Source of the DNA: Rudaeicoccus suwonensis
GTDB lineage: Bacteria; Actinomycetota; Actinomycetes; Actinomycetales; Dermatophilaceae
Length of the DNA stretch: 64,000 nucleotides
Direction: 5' to 3'
NCBI RefSeq assembly: GCF_007829035.1
Contig: NZ_VIVQ01000001.1
Location: 62,001 to 126,000, forward strand
In this document: in pieces, positions 16,040 to 24,552 of the stretch
How the letters are laid out: each line of letters begins with the position of its first letter
Position numbering within the stretch: the stretch's first letter is position 1
Translations under genes and position numbers: made by a program
The notes under the pieces: model-generated
The model's input: only the letters and a program-made list of their open reading frames with translations
Told to the model about the DNA's origin: nothing
Databases searched by the model: none

Positions 16040-16561
16040 ATGAACTCGAACCCAGCACTCATCGTCCTCGAAGTCATCGCGGTCATCGCCTTCATCCTCT
16101 GGCGGCAGGTCCGCACCACCGAGGTCGCCTCTGGCGCCATCCGCGGCCCGATCATCATCGGTGGCATCGGTCTGCTGAACCTGTCGCAATTCATGCGGCA
16201 TCACGTCGTCGCATCCGGTGAGATCGCGGCTCTAGTGGTCGGCCTGTTGCTGGCCGTGGCCATCGCCTGGCCGCGTGCGCATTCCATGAAGGTGTGGCGC
16301 GACGCCGACGGCCGCTGGTTCAAGCGCGGCACGCCGATGACCATCGTCTGGTGGGCCGTGCTGATGGTGTCGCACGTGGCCGTGACCATCGCAGTGCCGG
16401 CGGCATTCGGTGAAAAGGTCTCGGGTTTCTCGGCATTCGACGGTGCGACCATCATGGTCTTCCTCGGTGTCAGCCTCGCCGCGCAGGCGCTGTTCACCGA
16501 GCACCACCTGCAGCGGTGCTTCCCTGGGCAGCGCATCTCGGGCATCAGCCTTGCCAAGTAA
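16040..16561 (+). CDS. CcdC/DUF1453-like integral membrane protein
   Basis: 173 aa with about five hydrophobic helices (first PALIVLEVIAVIAFILW; last IMVFLGVSLAAQALF) and a short charged cytoplasmic segment RAHSMKVWRDADGRW. The arrangement resembles DUF1453 (CcdC) proteins; I am not certain. Start ATG 16040 has GAAGGA upstream; the frame is open for hundreds of codons before that without protein character. It faces the two-component pair across a palindromic site and is therefore its likeliest regulated gene. Confidence 0.6.
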   Translation: MNSNPALIVLEVIAVIAFILWRQVRTTEVASGAIRGPIIIGGIGLLNLSQFMRHHVVASGEIAALVVGLLLAVAIAWPRAHSMKVWRDADGRWFKRGTPMTIVWWAVLMVSHVAVTIAVPAAFGEKVSGFSAFDGATIMVFLGVSLAAQALFTEHHLQRCFPGQRISGISLAK

Positions 16562-16574
16562 CGTCGTGGAAGTA

Positions 16575-16609
16575 ACGCCTCATCGCGCCTCGGGGGAGCG
16601 ATGAGGCGT
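16575..16609 (+). terminator. hairpin after the CcdC-like gene
   Basis: Perfect 12-bp stem ACGCCTCATCGC / GCGATGAGGCGT with an 11-nt loop, 13 bp past the stop. No U-run follows. An ATG inside the right arm (16601) is in frame with the next gene but is unlikely to be used for that reason. Confidence 0.7.
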
Positions 16610-16625
16610 AACTCACACTCGATCG

Positions 16626-16655
16626 TTTTGCACTTTCGGGCACTAAAGGGCAAAA
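16626..16655 (+). promoter_or_regulatory. TetR operator-like dyad
   Basis: TTTTGC (16626-16631) and GCAAAA (16650-16655) bracket repeated GCACT/GGCACT words, just upstream of the TetR gene start at 16664. Probably the autoregulatory site that also controls the MMPL transporter downstream. Confidence 0.55.
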
Positions 16656-16663
16656 ATTGCCAG

Positions 16664-17311
16664 GTGCCCACCACCATCGACCTCCGCGCCGACGACGCCG
16701 ATCTGACCGAACTGGTGATGCACGCATCCTGGTCGCCCAAGCGGCTGCTCACAGCGCACCGCATCACGCGCGCCGCCCAGCAACTCGCGGTCGCCAAGGG
16801 TTACGAACACTTCACCCTCGACGAGCTCGCCGAAGCGGCCGACGTGTCACGCCGCACCTTGTTCAACTACTTCGACGGCAAACTCGACGCCACACTCGGG
16901 GTGGTGCCGGGCCTGTCGCAGGACGACATCGACACCTTCGTCGGTGGCGGCACCGGTGACCTGATCGATGATCTCGGATCGTTGGTGCTGGGGATCCTCA
17001 ACAGCACCGGCGTGCGGATGCGGCGTGAGGACTGGGTCACGACGCGCCGATGTTTCGAGACCAACCCCCGGCTGGTGATCGCCGCCCACGAGCGGTTCTC
17101 CGGATTGGTCGATCAGATCCGGGTGCTGGTCGAGCGACGCGAGAGCCTTGCGCCATACAGCCCGGAGGTTCCGGTGCTGCTGGCGATGCTCGGCGGCATC
17201 TTCAAGGTCACCCTCCAGCACTTCATCCAGCACGACGACGGTCGCGAGGTCGGCGAGATCTTTCTGGACAACCTGCTGCTCGCACGACGACTTTTCACGC
17301 AATCCGGCTGA
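16664..17311 (+). CDS. TetR-family transcriptional regulator
   Basis: 215 aa. The N-terminal TetR HTH is clear (TAHRITRAAQQLAVAKGYEH, then FTLDELAEAADVSRRTLFNYFDGK). The ligand domain is helical and ends in a TetR_C-like segment. I start it at the GTG at 16664 (VPTTIDLRADDADL), after the terminator hairpin and the dyad; an ATG at 16601 would place the start inside the hairpin. It lies 76 bp before the MMPL transporter on the same strand and is its probable repressor. Confidence 0.88.
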   Translation: MPTTIDLRADDADLTELVMHASWSPKRLLTAHRITRAAQQLAVAKGYEHFTLDELAEAADVSRRTLFNYFDGKLDATLGVVPGLSQDDIDTFVGGGTGDLIDDLGSLVLGILNSTGVRMRREDWVTTRRCFETNPRLVIAAHERFSGLVDQIRVLVERRESLAPYSPEVPVLLAMLGGIFKVTLQHFIQHDDGREVGEIFLDNLLLARRLFTQSG

Positions 17312-17387
17312 CACCGGCCGGCTCGCACGTTTTCACCGCTTCCCCCGCACCACAGATTTCATCCCACCAAGCACCTAAGGACGCTTC

Positions 17388-19721
17388 ATGGCTTCCCTTC
17401 TCTACCGACTGGGCCACACGGCCTACCGACGGTGGCCGTTCTTCATCATCGGCTGGCTGGTCGTGCTCGTCGGCTTCGGCGCGATCGCGACCGGTGTCGC
17501 CAAACCGATGGTCGACACCTTCAGCATTCCGGGGATCCCCTCGCTGCAGGCACAGAGCATGCAGCAGAAGCTGTTCCCCGCCACCGGAAATGCGGTCGAT
17601 GAGGCGTCGGTGACGGTCGTCGTCGCAGCGCCGAAGGGTCACACGCTGAAGGAGGCGCAGTACACCAACGCGGTCAATTCCCTGATCGCCAAGCTGGACA
17701 CTCTGCCTCAGATGCCGACGCAGGCCGCCGCCAAGCCGATCAACCCGGTGACCAAGGCTGCGGCGCAGGAGAAGCAGATTCTTGCTGCCGCAGGCAAGAC
17801 GCCGGACGAGCAGGCAACAGCGAAGCAGAACGCCCAGGCGTTGTCCCCGCTGTCGGCCGATGGTCGCACCGGAGAGATCACCTGGAACTTCAACGTCAAG
17901 ACCGTCGCAGACGTCAAGGTCGCTACGCAGAATGACGTGCTCAAGGCCCTCGACACCGCCCGTGCGAACGGCCTGCAGGCGGAGGTCGACGGCTCGGGGA
18001 TGCAGGCGATGGTCGACAGCGGTGGCAGCAGCGAGTTGCTGGGTGTGCTTGTCGCGGCCGTCGTGCTGTTCATCACCTTCGGCTCGCTCGTTGCCGCCGG
18101 TATGCCGCTGATCACCGCCCTCGTCGGCGTCGGCATGGGCGAACTCGCGATCCAGTTCGCGACCGGCTTCACCACCATCGGCACGACCACTCCGATCCTC
18201 GCGACGATGATCGGCCTCGCAGTAGGTATCGACTACACGTTGTTCATCCTCGCCAGATATCGCACCGAGTTGTTGTCCACCGACGACCGAGCGCATGCGG
18301 CAGGTATGGCGGTCGGCAAGGCCGGCAGCGCAGTCGTCTTCGCCGGACTCACCGTGCTGATCGCCCTCTGCGCCCTGTCGGTGGTCGGCATCCCGTTCCT
18401 GACCTCGATGGGTCTGGCCGCGGCGGGCACCGTCTTCTTCGCGGTCTGCGTCGCGCTGACCCTTCTGCCGGCCGTGCTCGGTCTGCTGAAGTCCAAGGCC
18501 TTCGGTGCGCAGCTGCGCAAGCGTCAGGACAAGGTCCGCGCCGACGGCAAGACAGTTAACAATGGTGTGCGCTGGGCGCACTTCCTGGGCAAGAAGCCGG
18601 CCATCATCGTCGGGCTGGTCGTCATCGTGCTCGGCGGCTTGGCCGTGCCGATGAAGAACCTGCACCTCGCCCTGCCGTCCGACTCGACGGCTGCGAAGTC
18701 GACCACCCAGCGCAAGGCGGCCGACATGGTCTCCGGCGCGTTCGGCGCGGGTCGTCAGGCACCGTTCATCGTCGTGGTCGACGGCACCGGCATCAGCAAC
18801 GCGAGTCAGCGCCCTGCGGCATACGGCTCGGTGCTGAAGTGGGCCGGCAGCCAACAGGATGTCGCGAACGCGCAGATCATCGCGATGAACGCCACCAAGA
18901 CCGGTGCGCAGATCCTTGTAACGCCCAAGGGTTCGGCCGACGCCGAGTCGACGCTGCACCTGCTGGACCACCTGCGGTCGGGGCAGGCAGGCATCGAGAA
19001 GCAGACCAACACCAAGGTCGGCGTCACTGGTGTGACCGCGATTCAGACCGACGTGTCGACGCAGTTGACCAACGCACTGCCGAAGTATCTGGCGGTCGTG
19101 ATCGGCCTGGCGTTCATCCTGCTGATGATCGTGTTCCGCTCGATCCTGGTGCCGCTGATGGCGACCGTGGGCTTCCTGCTGTCGGTGCTGGCGACGCTGG
19201 GCGCGACTGTCGCGGTCTTCCAGAACGGAGCCTTCGGCATCGTCGAGGGTGCACCGATCGTCAGCTTCATGCCGATCATCCTGATCGGCATCGTCTTCGG
19301 ACTTGCGATGGACTATCAAGTGTTCCTGGTCAGTCGAATGCGCGAGGCGTATGTCCACGGTGAAGAGGCGCGTCAGTCGGTGATCGACGGTTTCCGGTAT
19401 GGCGCCCGTGTGGTCGCCGCGGCCGCGACCATCATGATCTCGGTCTTCGCGGCGTTCATGTTGCAGAGCAACAGCCTGATCCAGTCGATGGGCTTCGCGC
19501 TCGCGGCGGCGGTCTTCTTCGACGCCTTCGTGGTCCGGATGACGCTCATCCCGTCGCTGATGTTCTTGTTCGGCGACAAGATGTGGTGGCTGCCGAAGTG
19601 GCTGGACAAGATCCTGCCGCGAGTGGACATCGAGGGCGAGGGCCTGAAACAGAAGGGCCCGCGGCACGCCGCTTCGGCGCCCGAGTCCGAATCCGACGAC
19701 GCAGCTCTGGCCGGGGTCTGA
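17388..19721 (+). CDS. MMPL-family RND transporter
   Basis: 777-aa inner-membrane transporter with two repeats of an extracytoplasmic loop followed by helix bundles. Repeat 1 has the MMPL motif around GVGMGELAIQFATG and AVGIDYTLFILARYR (proton-relay Asp in GIDYTLF). Repeat 2 has GLAMDYQVFLVSRMREAY with Asp-Tyr. AAGGACGC precedes ATG 17388. Mycobacterial relatives export lipids; soil actinobacterial ones are linked to drugs or lipids. The C-terminal 40 residues are hydrophilic. The 3' end runs into a repeat island whose first words echo its stop region. Confidence 0.9.
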   Translation: MASLLYRLGHTAYRRWPFFIIGWLVVLVGFGAIATGVAKPMVDTFSIPGIPSLQAQSMQQKLFPATGNAVDEASVTVVVAAPKGHTLKEAQYTNAVNSLIAKLDTLPQMPTQAAAKPINPVTKAAAQEKQILAAAGKTPDEQATAKQNAQALSPLSADGRTGEITWNFNVKTVADVKVATQNDVLKALDTARANGLQAEVDGSGMQAMVDSGGSSELLGVLVAAVVLFITFGSLVAAGMPLITALVGVGMGELAIQFATGFTTIGTTTPILATMIGLAVGIDYTLFILARYRTELLSTDDRAHAAGMAVGKAGSAVVFAGLTVLIALCALSVVGIPFLTSMGLAAAGTVFFAVCVALTLLPAVLGLLKSKAFGAQLRKRQDKVRADGKTVNNGVRWAHFLGKKPAIIVGLVVIVLGGLAVPMKNLHLALPSDSTAAKSTTQRKAADMVSGAFGAGRQAPFIVVVDGTGISNASQRPAAYGSVLKWAGSQQDVANAQIIAMNATKTGAQILVTPKGSADAESTLHLLDHLRSGQAGIEKQTNTKVGVTGVTAIQTDVSTQLTNALPKYLAVVIGLAFILLMIVFRSILVPLMATVGFLLSVLATLGATVAVFQNGAFGIVEGAPIVSFMPIILIGIVFGLAMDYQVFLVSRMREAYVHGEEARQSVIDGFRYGARVVAAAATIMISVFAAFMLQSNSLIQSMGFALAAAVFFDAFVVRMTLIPSLMFLFGDKMWWLPKWLDKILPRVDIEGEGLKQKGPRHAASAPESESDDAALAGV

Positions 19722-19924
19722 GGCCGGCTGGTCCGGTGAGCTAGCCGGGTCGGGCTGGCTGGTCCGGTGAGCCAGCCGGGTCGGACTCCCCGGGTTCGGT
19801 GTACCAGCCGGGTCGGACTCCCGGGGTCGGTGTACCAGCCGGGTCGGACTCCCGGGGTCGGTGTACCAGCCGGGTCGGACTCCCGGGGTCGGTGTATCGG
19901 GGCGGAACTGCCGGTTGATCGCAA
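19722..19924. repeat. tandem 31-bp repeat after the MMPL gene
   Basis: Three near-identical 31-bp units beginning GTACCAGCCGGGTCGGACTC at 19801, 19832 and 19863, preceded by decayed units from 19727 (GGCTGGTCCGGTGAG twice, at about 19727 and 19756). The leftmost words overlap in style with the MMPL stop context (CTGGCCGGGGTCTGAGGC). Non-coding, between converging genes. Confidence 0.8.
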
Positions 19925-19925
19925 G

Positions 19926-19961
19926 GCCGGGTGTGCAGCACGAGAGTGCGGCACACCCGGC
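19926..19961. terminator. 11-bp hairpin, possible bidirectional terminator
   Basis: GCCGGGTGTGC (19926-19936) pairs perfectly with GCACACCCGGC (19951-19961), loop 14 nt, inside the convergent gap between the MMPL and glycosyltransferase genes. Directly to its right a 31-bp segment starting GTCATATCCGGCCAGCCGCC (19965) is duplicated at 20037. Confidence 0.5.
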
Positions 19962-20094
19962 TTCGTCATATCCGGCCAGCCGCCGAGGCGCTCGGGGCCC
20001 CTTGCGTGGGGTGTGGTTCCACCTCGTCGCAGCGTCGTCATGTCCGGCCAGCCGCCGCGGCGTTCGAGAACGGCGCCGCAGGCGATCGTGGTCG

Positions 20095-20654
20095 CGAGAT
20101 GTCGAGATGTGCCGTTTGGCCGTCGGCATTCCCGACCAATTCCGACATCTCGTGTGAGCGCTTCGGACCAGGATTGACATCTGGCGTAGGTGGTTCCGAC
20201 CAATGCCCATTTGGTGGTCGAGGGTGAGGCTGGTTCCGCCCAGGATCGACATCTCGTGGAAGGCTGCTCGCGGATTCTCCCGTTGAGCGTTGCCGCCGAA
20301 CATGCAGAAGTCGCCGATGCGGCGAGTGGTGTCGTGGCCGCCGCACATAAGTCGCCGATGCGGGCGATCCAAGCGCCTCACCCGTCTCTTTGATGGCACC
20401 GGTCACGTGCGTCACACATAAGTCGCCGATGCGGCGGGTGGTGTCGTGCCCGGCGCACATACGTCGCCGATGTGGTGATTTCCGGGTCAGGACCAGCATC
20501 CAACGGCGGTAAAAATCACCGTCGACGAGGTGTCGGGATTCGTCGGTTTCGGTGGGCGTCCTCGTCACGAGATATCGTAATGTGTCGGTTGGCCGCCGCA
20601 TTCCTGACCAATGCCGACACTTCGTGTCAGCGGTTCCGACCGGGATCGACATCT
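20095..20654 (+). repeat. diverged 88-bp repeat pair with partial third copy
   Basis: 20095-20182 and 20568-20654 align end to end: both start CGAGAT(G/A)TCG, share TTGGCCG(T/C)CG, the CCTGACCAAT-type word, TCCGAC and finish GGAT(T/C)GACATCT. A fragment with GGTTCCGACC and GGATCGACATCTCGTG lies at about 20196-20256. No reading frame is conserved between copies. Function unknown. Confidence 0.75.
20308..20477 (+). repeat. short palindromic repeats, core AAGTCGCCGATGCGGCG
   Basis: Four copies at 20308, 20349, 20420 and 20461 (the last degenerate, ACGTCGCCGATGTGGTG). Copies are joined by a repeated tail close to GGTGGTGTCGTG and a repeated lead-in CGCACATA, so the larger unit is 40-45 bp. The core is close to self-complementary (CGCCGATGCGGCG). 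Members of the same family with a T at the centre occur at 30.9-31.5 kb. Confidence 0.8.
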
Positions 20655-20707
20655 CCGTGATCCGGGTCGGTGCGGTGGGTCACGGGTCACGGGTCGCAGG
20701 TCGCAGG

Positions 20708-22339
20708 TCACGGGCAGCTCAGGTCGGTGACGTCGACCTTGATCGAGGTCCAGGTCGTTGTCACCTGGCAACCGATGCCGCGCAGCGCATCCAGCACCGC
20801 GCCGCGCGGCGAGCCCCACGTCACGAGCGCGATCCGCCCGTAGCCGCCGTCACGCGCGAGCGCCGCGATCTGACCAGGCGTGCGATCCGTGCCGAACAAG
20901 CTGTCCGAGGCGATGCGGCCCTGCGCGAGAGACAGATCCGGCAGCCCCGCGAACGCAGCGGGATATGCGACCGAGGGGGCGCGGGCGCGGGGATCGTCAT
21001 ACACCACGGCGTCGGGTCGCAACCGGGTGACGTCGTGCGCGACGGCCGCGAAGTTCTGGCCGGCTTTGCCCGTCGGGGTGCGCTTGGCGACGAGCAGCGG
21101 CAGGCAGCCGAGTATGACGAGCGCCATCACGCCGACTCGCAGCCATCGACCGCGCAGCACCGCCACACCAGCTCCGGCCAGGATCGCCAACGCCGGGCAG
21201 CAGAACGCGAAATAGCGCGTGGAGTACATCGCGCCGGAGTCGCGCAGGCTGATCACGAACGTGGCGACCGGCGGCAGCAGCGCCCACACCGCGAGCGCCC
21301 ACGCGAGCGGTGCAGAGCTGGAAGATGCCGAGGCGGAAGATGCCGAGGCGGAAGATGCCGAGGCGGGAGAGGTGGGAGGCGCCGAGGTGGGAGGCGCCGA
21401 TGCGGGAGACGTTGAGGCGGCAGCTGCCGAGCCGCGCCCGCGGGACGCCGTCACCAGCGCCACGATCACCAGCGCGAGCACGACCGCCATCGCCAGATAG
21501 CTGCCCAGCATCAGCCCCGGCACGGGACTGTGCGGATCGTGCGGTCCGACGAAGAACGTCGAGTGCAAGACCGTGCCGGGCAGACCGCTCAGCCCGAATC
21601 CAGCCTGTCCGCCGAGTTGCCCGGTCTGTCGCGAGGCGGCGACGAAGAACGGCGCGACCAGCACACTCATCACGACGGCCGCGATCAGCCACGGCCGAAA
21701 ACGCCTGGTATGACGAGCGATCAGCGCATGCGCCACGATCGCCATAAGCACATAGATCTCGCCCCAGCACGCCAGCAGCATGAGCGCGACGTAGCCGATC
21801 CACCGCCACCGGCTCTCGCGCGCGCCGACGAGGCACCACGTCGCGAGCAGCAGCCACATCATCGCCATCGCGAAGCCACGTGCTTCCAAGGCGGTCCACG
21901 CCGAACCGGGCAGTATGACGAAGGTCGCGGCGGCAGCGGAGGCCGCGAGCGGGCCGAACCAGCGATCGGCGAGGCGCCACACGACATACGTGCAGACGCC
22001 GTAGACCACCGCGGAGGGCGCCCGTGTCGCGAAGGTGGACCAGCCGAAAGCTGCCGACCAGAAGTGCAGGAAGAAGTAGAACTGGCTGTGCACCAGATCC
22101 AGGTGGTGCAGCATGCCGATCAGCGCGGGCAGCGGGCGACGCGCAGCCGAGATGCTGGCGGACTCGTCATACCAATAGCCGGGGACCCACGACGCGATCA
22201 GCCCGATGCAGATGGCGATGCCTGCCCAGCACCAGCCGATGCGCGACGGACAGGTGCCACTGCGCGCAGACGGGTCGGCAGCGCCTGGGTCGCCTGGAAC
22301 GGGCGGCGTCGTGTCAGACGGTGGGTTGGTTGATGGCAC
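20708..22339 (-). CDS. GT39-like membrane glycosyltransferase
   Basis: 543-aa polytopic enzyme of the GT-C/PMT_2 type that uses polyprenyl-phosphate sugars outside the membrane. The diagnostic acidic pair lies in the first external loop (GYWYDESASISAARR), followed by LDLVHSQFYFFLHFW. About ten helices follow, then a soluble C-terminal domain. A 15-bp tandem coding repeat (near 21328-21375) makes an Ala/Ser stretch in one loop. Start is uncertain: GTG 22339 overlaps the upstream lipoprotein gene by 26 bp; ATG 22402 is also in frame. Acceptor unknown; the neighbouring lipoprotein is a candidate (inference). Confidence 0.7.
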   Translation of the reverse strand: MPSTNPPSDTTPPVPGDPGAADPSARSGTCPSRIGWCWAGIAICIGLIASWVPGYWYDESASISAARRPLPALIGMLHHLDLVHSQFYFFLHFWSAAFGWSTFATRAPSAVVYGVCTYVVWRLADRWFGPLAASAAAATFVILPGSAWTALEARGFAMAMMWLLLATWCLVGARESRWRWIGYVALMLLACWGEIYVLMAIVAHALIARHTRRFRPWLIAAVVMSVLVAPFFVAASRQTGQLGGQAGFGLSGLPGTVLHSTFFVGPHDPHSPVPGLMLGSYLAMAVVLALVIVALVTASRGRGSAAAASTSPASAPPTSAPPTSPASASSASASSASASSSSAPLAWALAVWALLPPVATFVISLRDSGAMYSTRYFAFCCPALAILAGAGVAVLRGRWLRVGVMALVILGCLPLLVAKRTPTGKAGQNFAAVAHDVTRLRPDAVVYDDPRARAPSVAYPAAFAGLPDLSLAQGRIASDSLFGTDRTPGQIAALARDGGYGRIALVTWGSPRGAVLDALRGIGCQVTTTWTSIKVDVTDLSCP

Positions 22340-23126
22340 CGGAAGGAGCGGTGATCGGGGCCTGCGTGTTCCAGCCGTCCATGGTGATCGAAATCGGACC
22401 ATCGTCGGAGCCGGCCATGCGTAGCGGCGTGGCCTTGCCGTCCGCGCTGACGGTGATGGTGTCACCGGAGCCGTCGTTGGCGTTGATCACGTAGACCGCT
22501 ACTCCGTTGAGCGTGCTGCGCGTGACCGTCGCCACCTTGAGCGAGTTGTCGGTGATGTTCTTCGGGCCGAGCACGTCATCGAGTAACTGGTCGATGGTCG
22601 GCAGTTCGAGGGAACTCGCTGCTGTCGGCGATGCCAGGATCCACTTGTTCTCGAGCAGGCCGGCCTCCGTGGCGGGCATCTTGGCCTGTTTTTGCCAGAA
22701 GGCCTGATTGCCTCGGACGTAGTCGTTGCCGCTGACCGTGCGGATGGTGGCCGTGCCGTCGCTGTCGTCCTGAGTCGTGGCCTGCTGGTTGGACCCGTCG
22801 ACGGTGCCCCTGATGTCGATGACTTGCTTGCTGCCGTCCGGTGCCGTCATGCGCATGACCAGGTGAGCGGAGGTGGCCTTCGCATCGGTGGCGCGCGCGG
22901 TGTGGATCAGGCTGATCGCGCTGGGAATCGCGCCGTTGTCGGTGGTGGTGCTTGCGGTCGGGCGGGATGCCGAGCCGGTCGGCGCGGACGCGCTCGCGTG
23001 CGACGACGGCGGTGCCACCGATACCGTGCCGTCGCCGCCACCGCATCCGCTCAGCAACAGGGCGACACCGACCGCTGATGCCGCTACGCCGGCGCTGGCG
23101 CCGGACCAGCCTCGTTTCACGACCAT
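22314..23126 (-). CDS. LppX/LprG-like lipoprotein
   Basis: 270-aa exported lipoprotein. A signal peptide with lipobox LLLSGCGGG places the acylated Cys at residue 28, followed by a Ser/Thr/Ala/Pro-rich linker (about residues 35-62, a plausible glycosylation zone). The mature domain begins with an alternating helix-strand pattern like LolA/LppX folds (LIHTARATDAKATSAHLVMRM) that carry lipids across the cell wall. ATG 23126 has TACAGT six bases upstream, hence probably leaderless. Overlaps the GT39-like gene downstream. Confidence 0.75.
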   Translation of the reverse strand: MVVKRGWSGASAGVAASAVGVALLLSGCGGGDGTVSVAPPSSHASASAPTGSASRPTASTTTDNGAIPSAISLIHTARATDAKATSAHLVMRMTAPDGSKQVIDIRGTVDGSNQQATTQDDSDGTATIRTVSGNDYVRGNQAFWQKQAKMPATEAGLLENKWILASPTAASSLELPTIDQLLDDVLGPKNITDNSLKVATVTRSTLNGVAVYVINANDGSGDTITVSADGKATPLRMAGSDDGPISITMDGWNTQAPITAPSGAINQPTV

Positions 23127-23226
23127 GGCGGCACTGTACGCGCAGACGGGCAGCTCACGCGTCGCCCGTCGAGGGGGCAGCGCGGCGGGTGGTGAGCGCG
23201 GCGGTGGGCACGTTGCTCGCTCGCCA

Positions 23227-23282
23227 ACGGTCACGGCAGCGGTGAGCACGCCGCAGGACCACCGACGGTCAGGGCAGCGGTG
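23227..23282. repeat. 18-bp duplication including the M1 peptidase stop
   Basis: ACGGTCACGGCAGCGGTG (23227-23244) and ACGGTCAGGGCAGCGGTG (23265-23282) differ at one base. The right copy contains the TGA (complement of 23269-23271) of the M1 peptidase gene and its last codons; the left copy is downstream of that gene. Confidence 0.75.
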
Positions 23283-24552
23283 GCAGGGCGATCTGGTAGA
23301 CCCACGCGTCGACCACGTCAGCCACCTCGGAATGCCCGAGCTCGTCGGCGAGCGCAGTGAAATCGTCCGTGCTGACGTTGCCTCCGCTGTGACGCCGGAC
23401 CCAGGTCTGCAGCAGTTCGAAGAATGCTTCGTCACCGATCGTGAGCCGAATCGCGTGTAGTGTCAACGCTCCTCGCTTGTAGACGCGGTCGTCGAAGACA
23501 TCGGAGACGCCTGGGTCGCCGAGCAACAGCGATCCGCGGTGCCGCCGCAGCCGCTCCCATGCCTCCTCGGCTCGCTCGTGTGTCGACGGACCACCCGACT
23601 CCTGCGACCACAACCACTCGGCGTAGCAGGCGAAGCCCTCGTGCAGCCAGATGTCGCGCATCCGACGCAGAGTGACCGCGTTGCCGAACCACTGGTGTGA
23701 CAGCTCGTGTGCGATCAGCCGCTGCGCATCCCACGTGCGGCTGAGCAGGTTGCTGCCGAAGATCGACAACCCCTGGGCCTCAAGCGGGATCTCCAGCGAA
23801 TCATCAGTGACCACAACGCGATACGAGCCAAACGGGTATGGCCCGAACAGCCGCTCGAACAACTCGATCATCTGCGGCTGATCGGCGAAGGCACGGTCGA
23901 AGGCCGCACGTCGGGCTGGCGGGACCGCGGCCGTCAACGGGACCGACGCCGGGATGGTGTGCTCGGCATACCGGCCGATCTGCACGGTCGCGAGATAGGG
24001 CGCCATCGGCTCGGACTGCTCGTACGTCCACGTCGTGCGACCGGCGCGCCGGCGGACGGCGGTGCGCTGGCCGTTGGCGACGACGAAGTAGTCCGACGCG
24101 GTGCTGATCGTGATGCGGTACGGCGCCTTGGCATCCGGGCGGTCATTGCACGGGAACCAGCTTGGCGCGCCGCCCGGCTGCGAGGCGACGATGACGCCGT
24201 CGGCGAGTTCTTCCCACCCGGCCTCGCCGATCTTGTCGGGCACGGGCGTCGGCACGCCGCGATAGGTGACGGTCAGCTTGGTGGTCTTGCCGACCGAAAT
24301 CGGTTGCTGCAGGCGGATTCTCAGCCGCCCGTCGGTGTGACTGTGCTTGCTGATCCTGGGCCCGCTCAGCTTGACGACTTTGAGCGCGTGCAGGTCGAGT
24401 GTGAGCTCGGAGAGGTCCTCCAGTGCTTCGATCGTGAGGACAGCCTGCCCCTTGAGCGAGTTGTTCTCCAGGGCGTAGTCGAGGTCGAGGTCGTAGTGGC
24501 GCACCGTGTATGACGCATCGCCGTGCCCCGGCAGATAGGGGTCGACGGTCAT
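23269..24552 (-). CDS. M1-family zinc metallopeptidase
   Basis: 427-aa aminopeptidase-type enzyme, shorter than PepN because the C-terminal HEAT-like domain is missing. Zinc site HELSHQWFGN with the third ligand in HEGFACYAEW. The exopeptidase GAMEN loop is replaced by LEAQGLSIFG, a variant I associate with actinobacterial short M1 proteins, so strict aminopeptidase action is uncertain. No signal peptide. The ATG at 24552 overlaps the synthetase stop (ATGA), tying expression to the Pls/PosA synthetase. Confidence 0.85.
   Translation of the reverse strand: MTVDPYLPGHGDASYTVRHYDLDLDYALENNSLKGQAVLTIEALEDLSELTLDLHALKVVKLSGPRISKHSHTDGRLRIRLQQPISVGKTTKLTVTYRGVPTPVPDKIGEAGWEELADGVIVASQPGGAPSWFPCNDRPDAKAPYRITISTASDYFVVANGQRTAVRRRAGRTTWTYEQSEPMAPYLATVQIGRYAEHTIPASVPLTAAVPPARRAAFDRAFADQPQMIELFERLFGPYPFGSYRVVVTDDSLEIPLEAQGLSIFGSNLLSRTWDAQRLIAHELSHQWFGNAVTLRRMRDIWLHEGFACYAEWLWSQESGGPSTHERAEEAWERLRRHRGSLLLGDPGVSDVFDDRVYKRGALTLHAIRLTIGDEAFFELLQTWVRRHSGGNVSTDDFTALADELGHSEVADVVDAWVYQIALPPLP

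Noticed and set aside
15230-16561. 443-codon plus-strand frame ending in the CcdC-like protein
   Set aside because: The first 270 codons are antisense to the sensor kinase and of non-protein composition; the real start is the ATG at 16040 with its own ribosome site.
17295-20399. A 1034-codon open frame on the minus strand opposite the MMPL gene
   Set aside because: It is the antisense shadow of a clear MMPL transporter extended through repeats; the translation is rich in Arg, His and Asp and has no domain.
20308-20477. CRISPR-like spacing of the AAGTCGCCGATGCGG repeats
   Set aside because: Spacers are near-identical to one another and too short.
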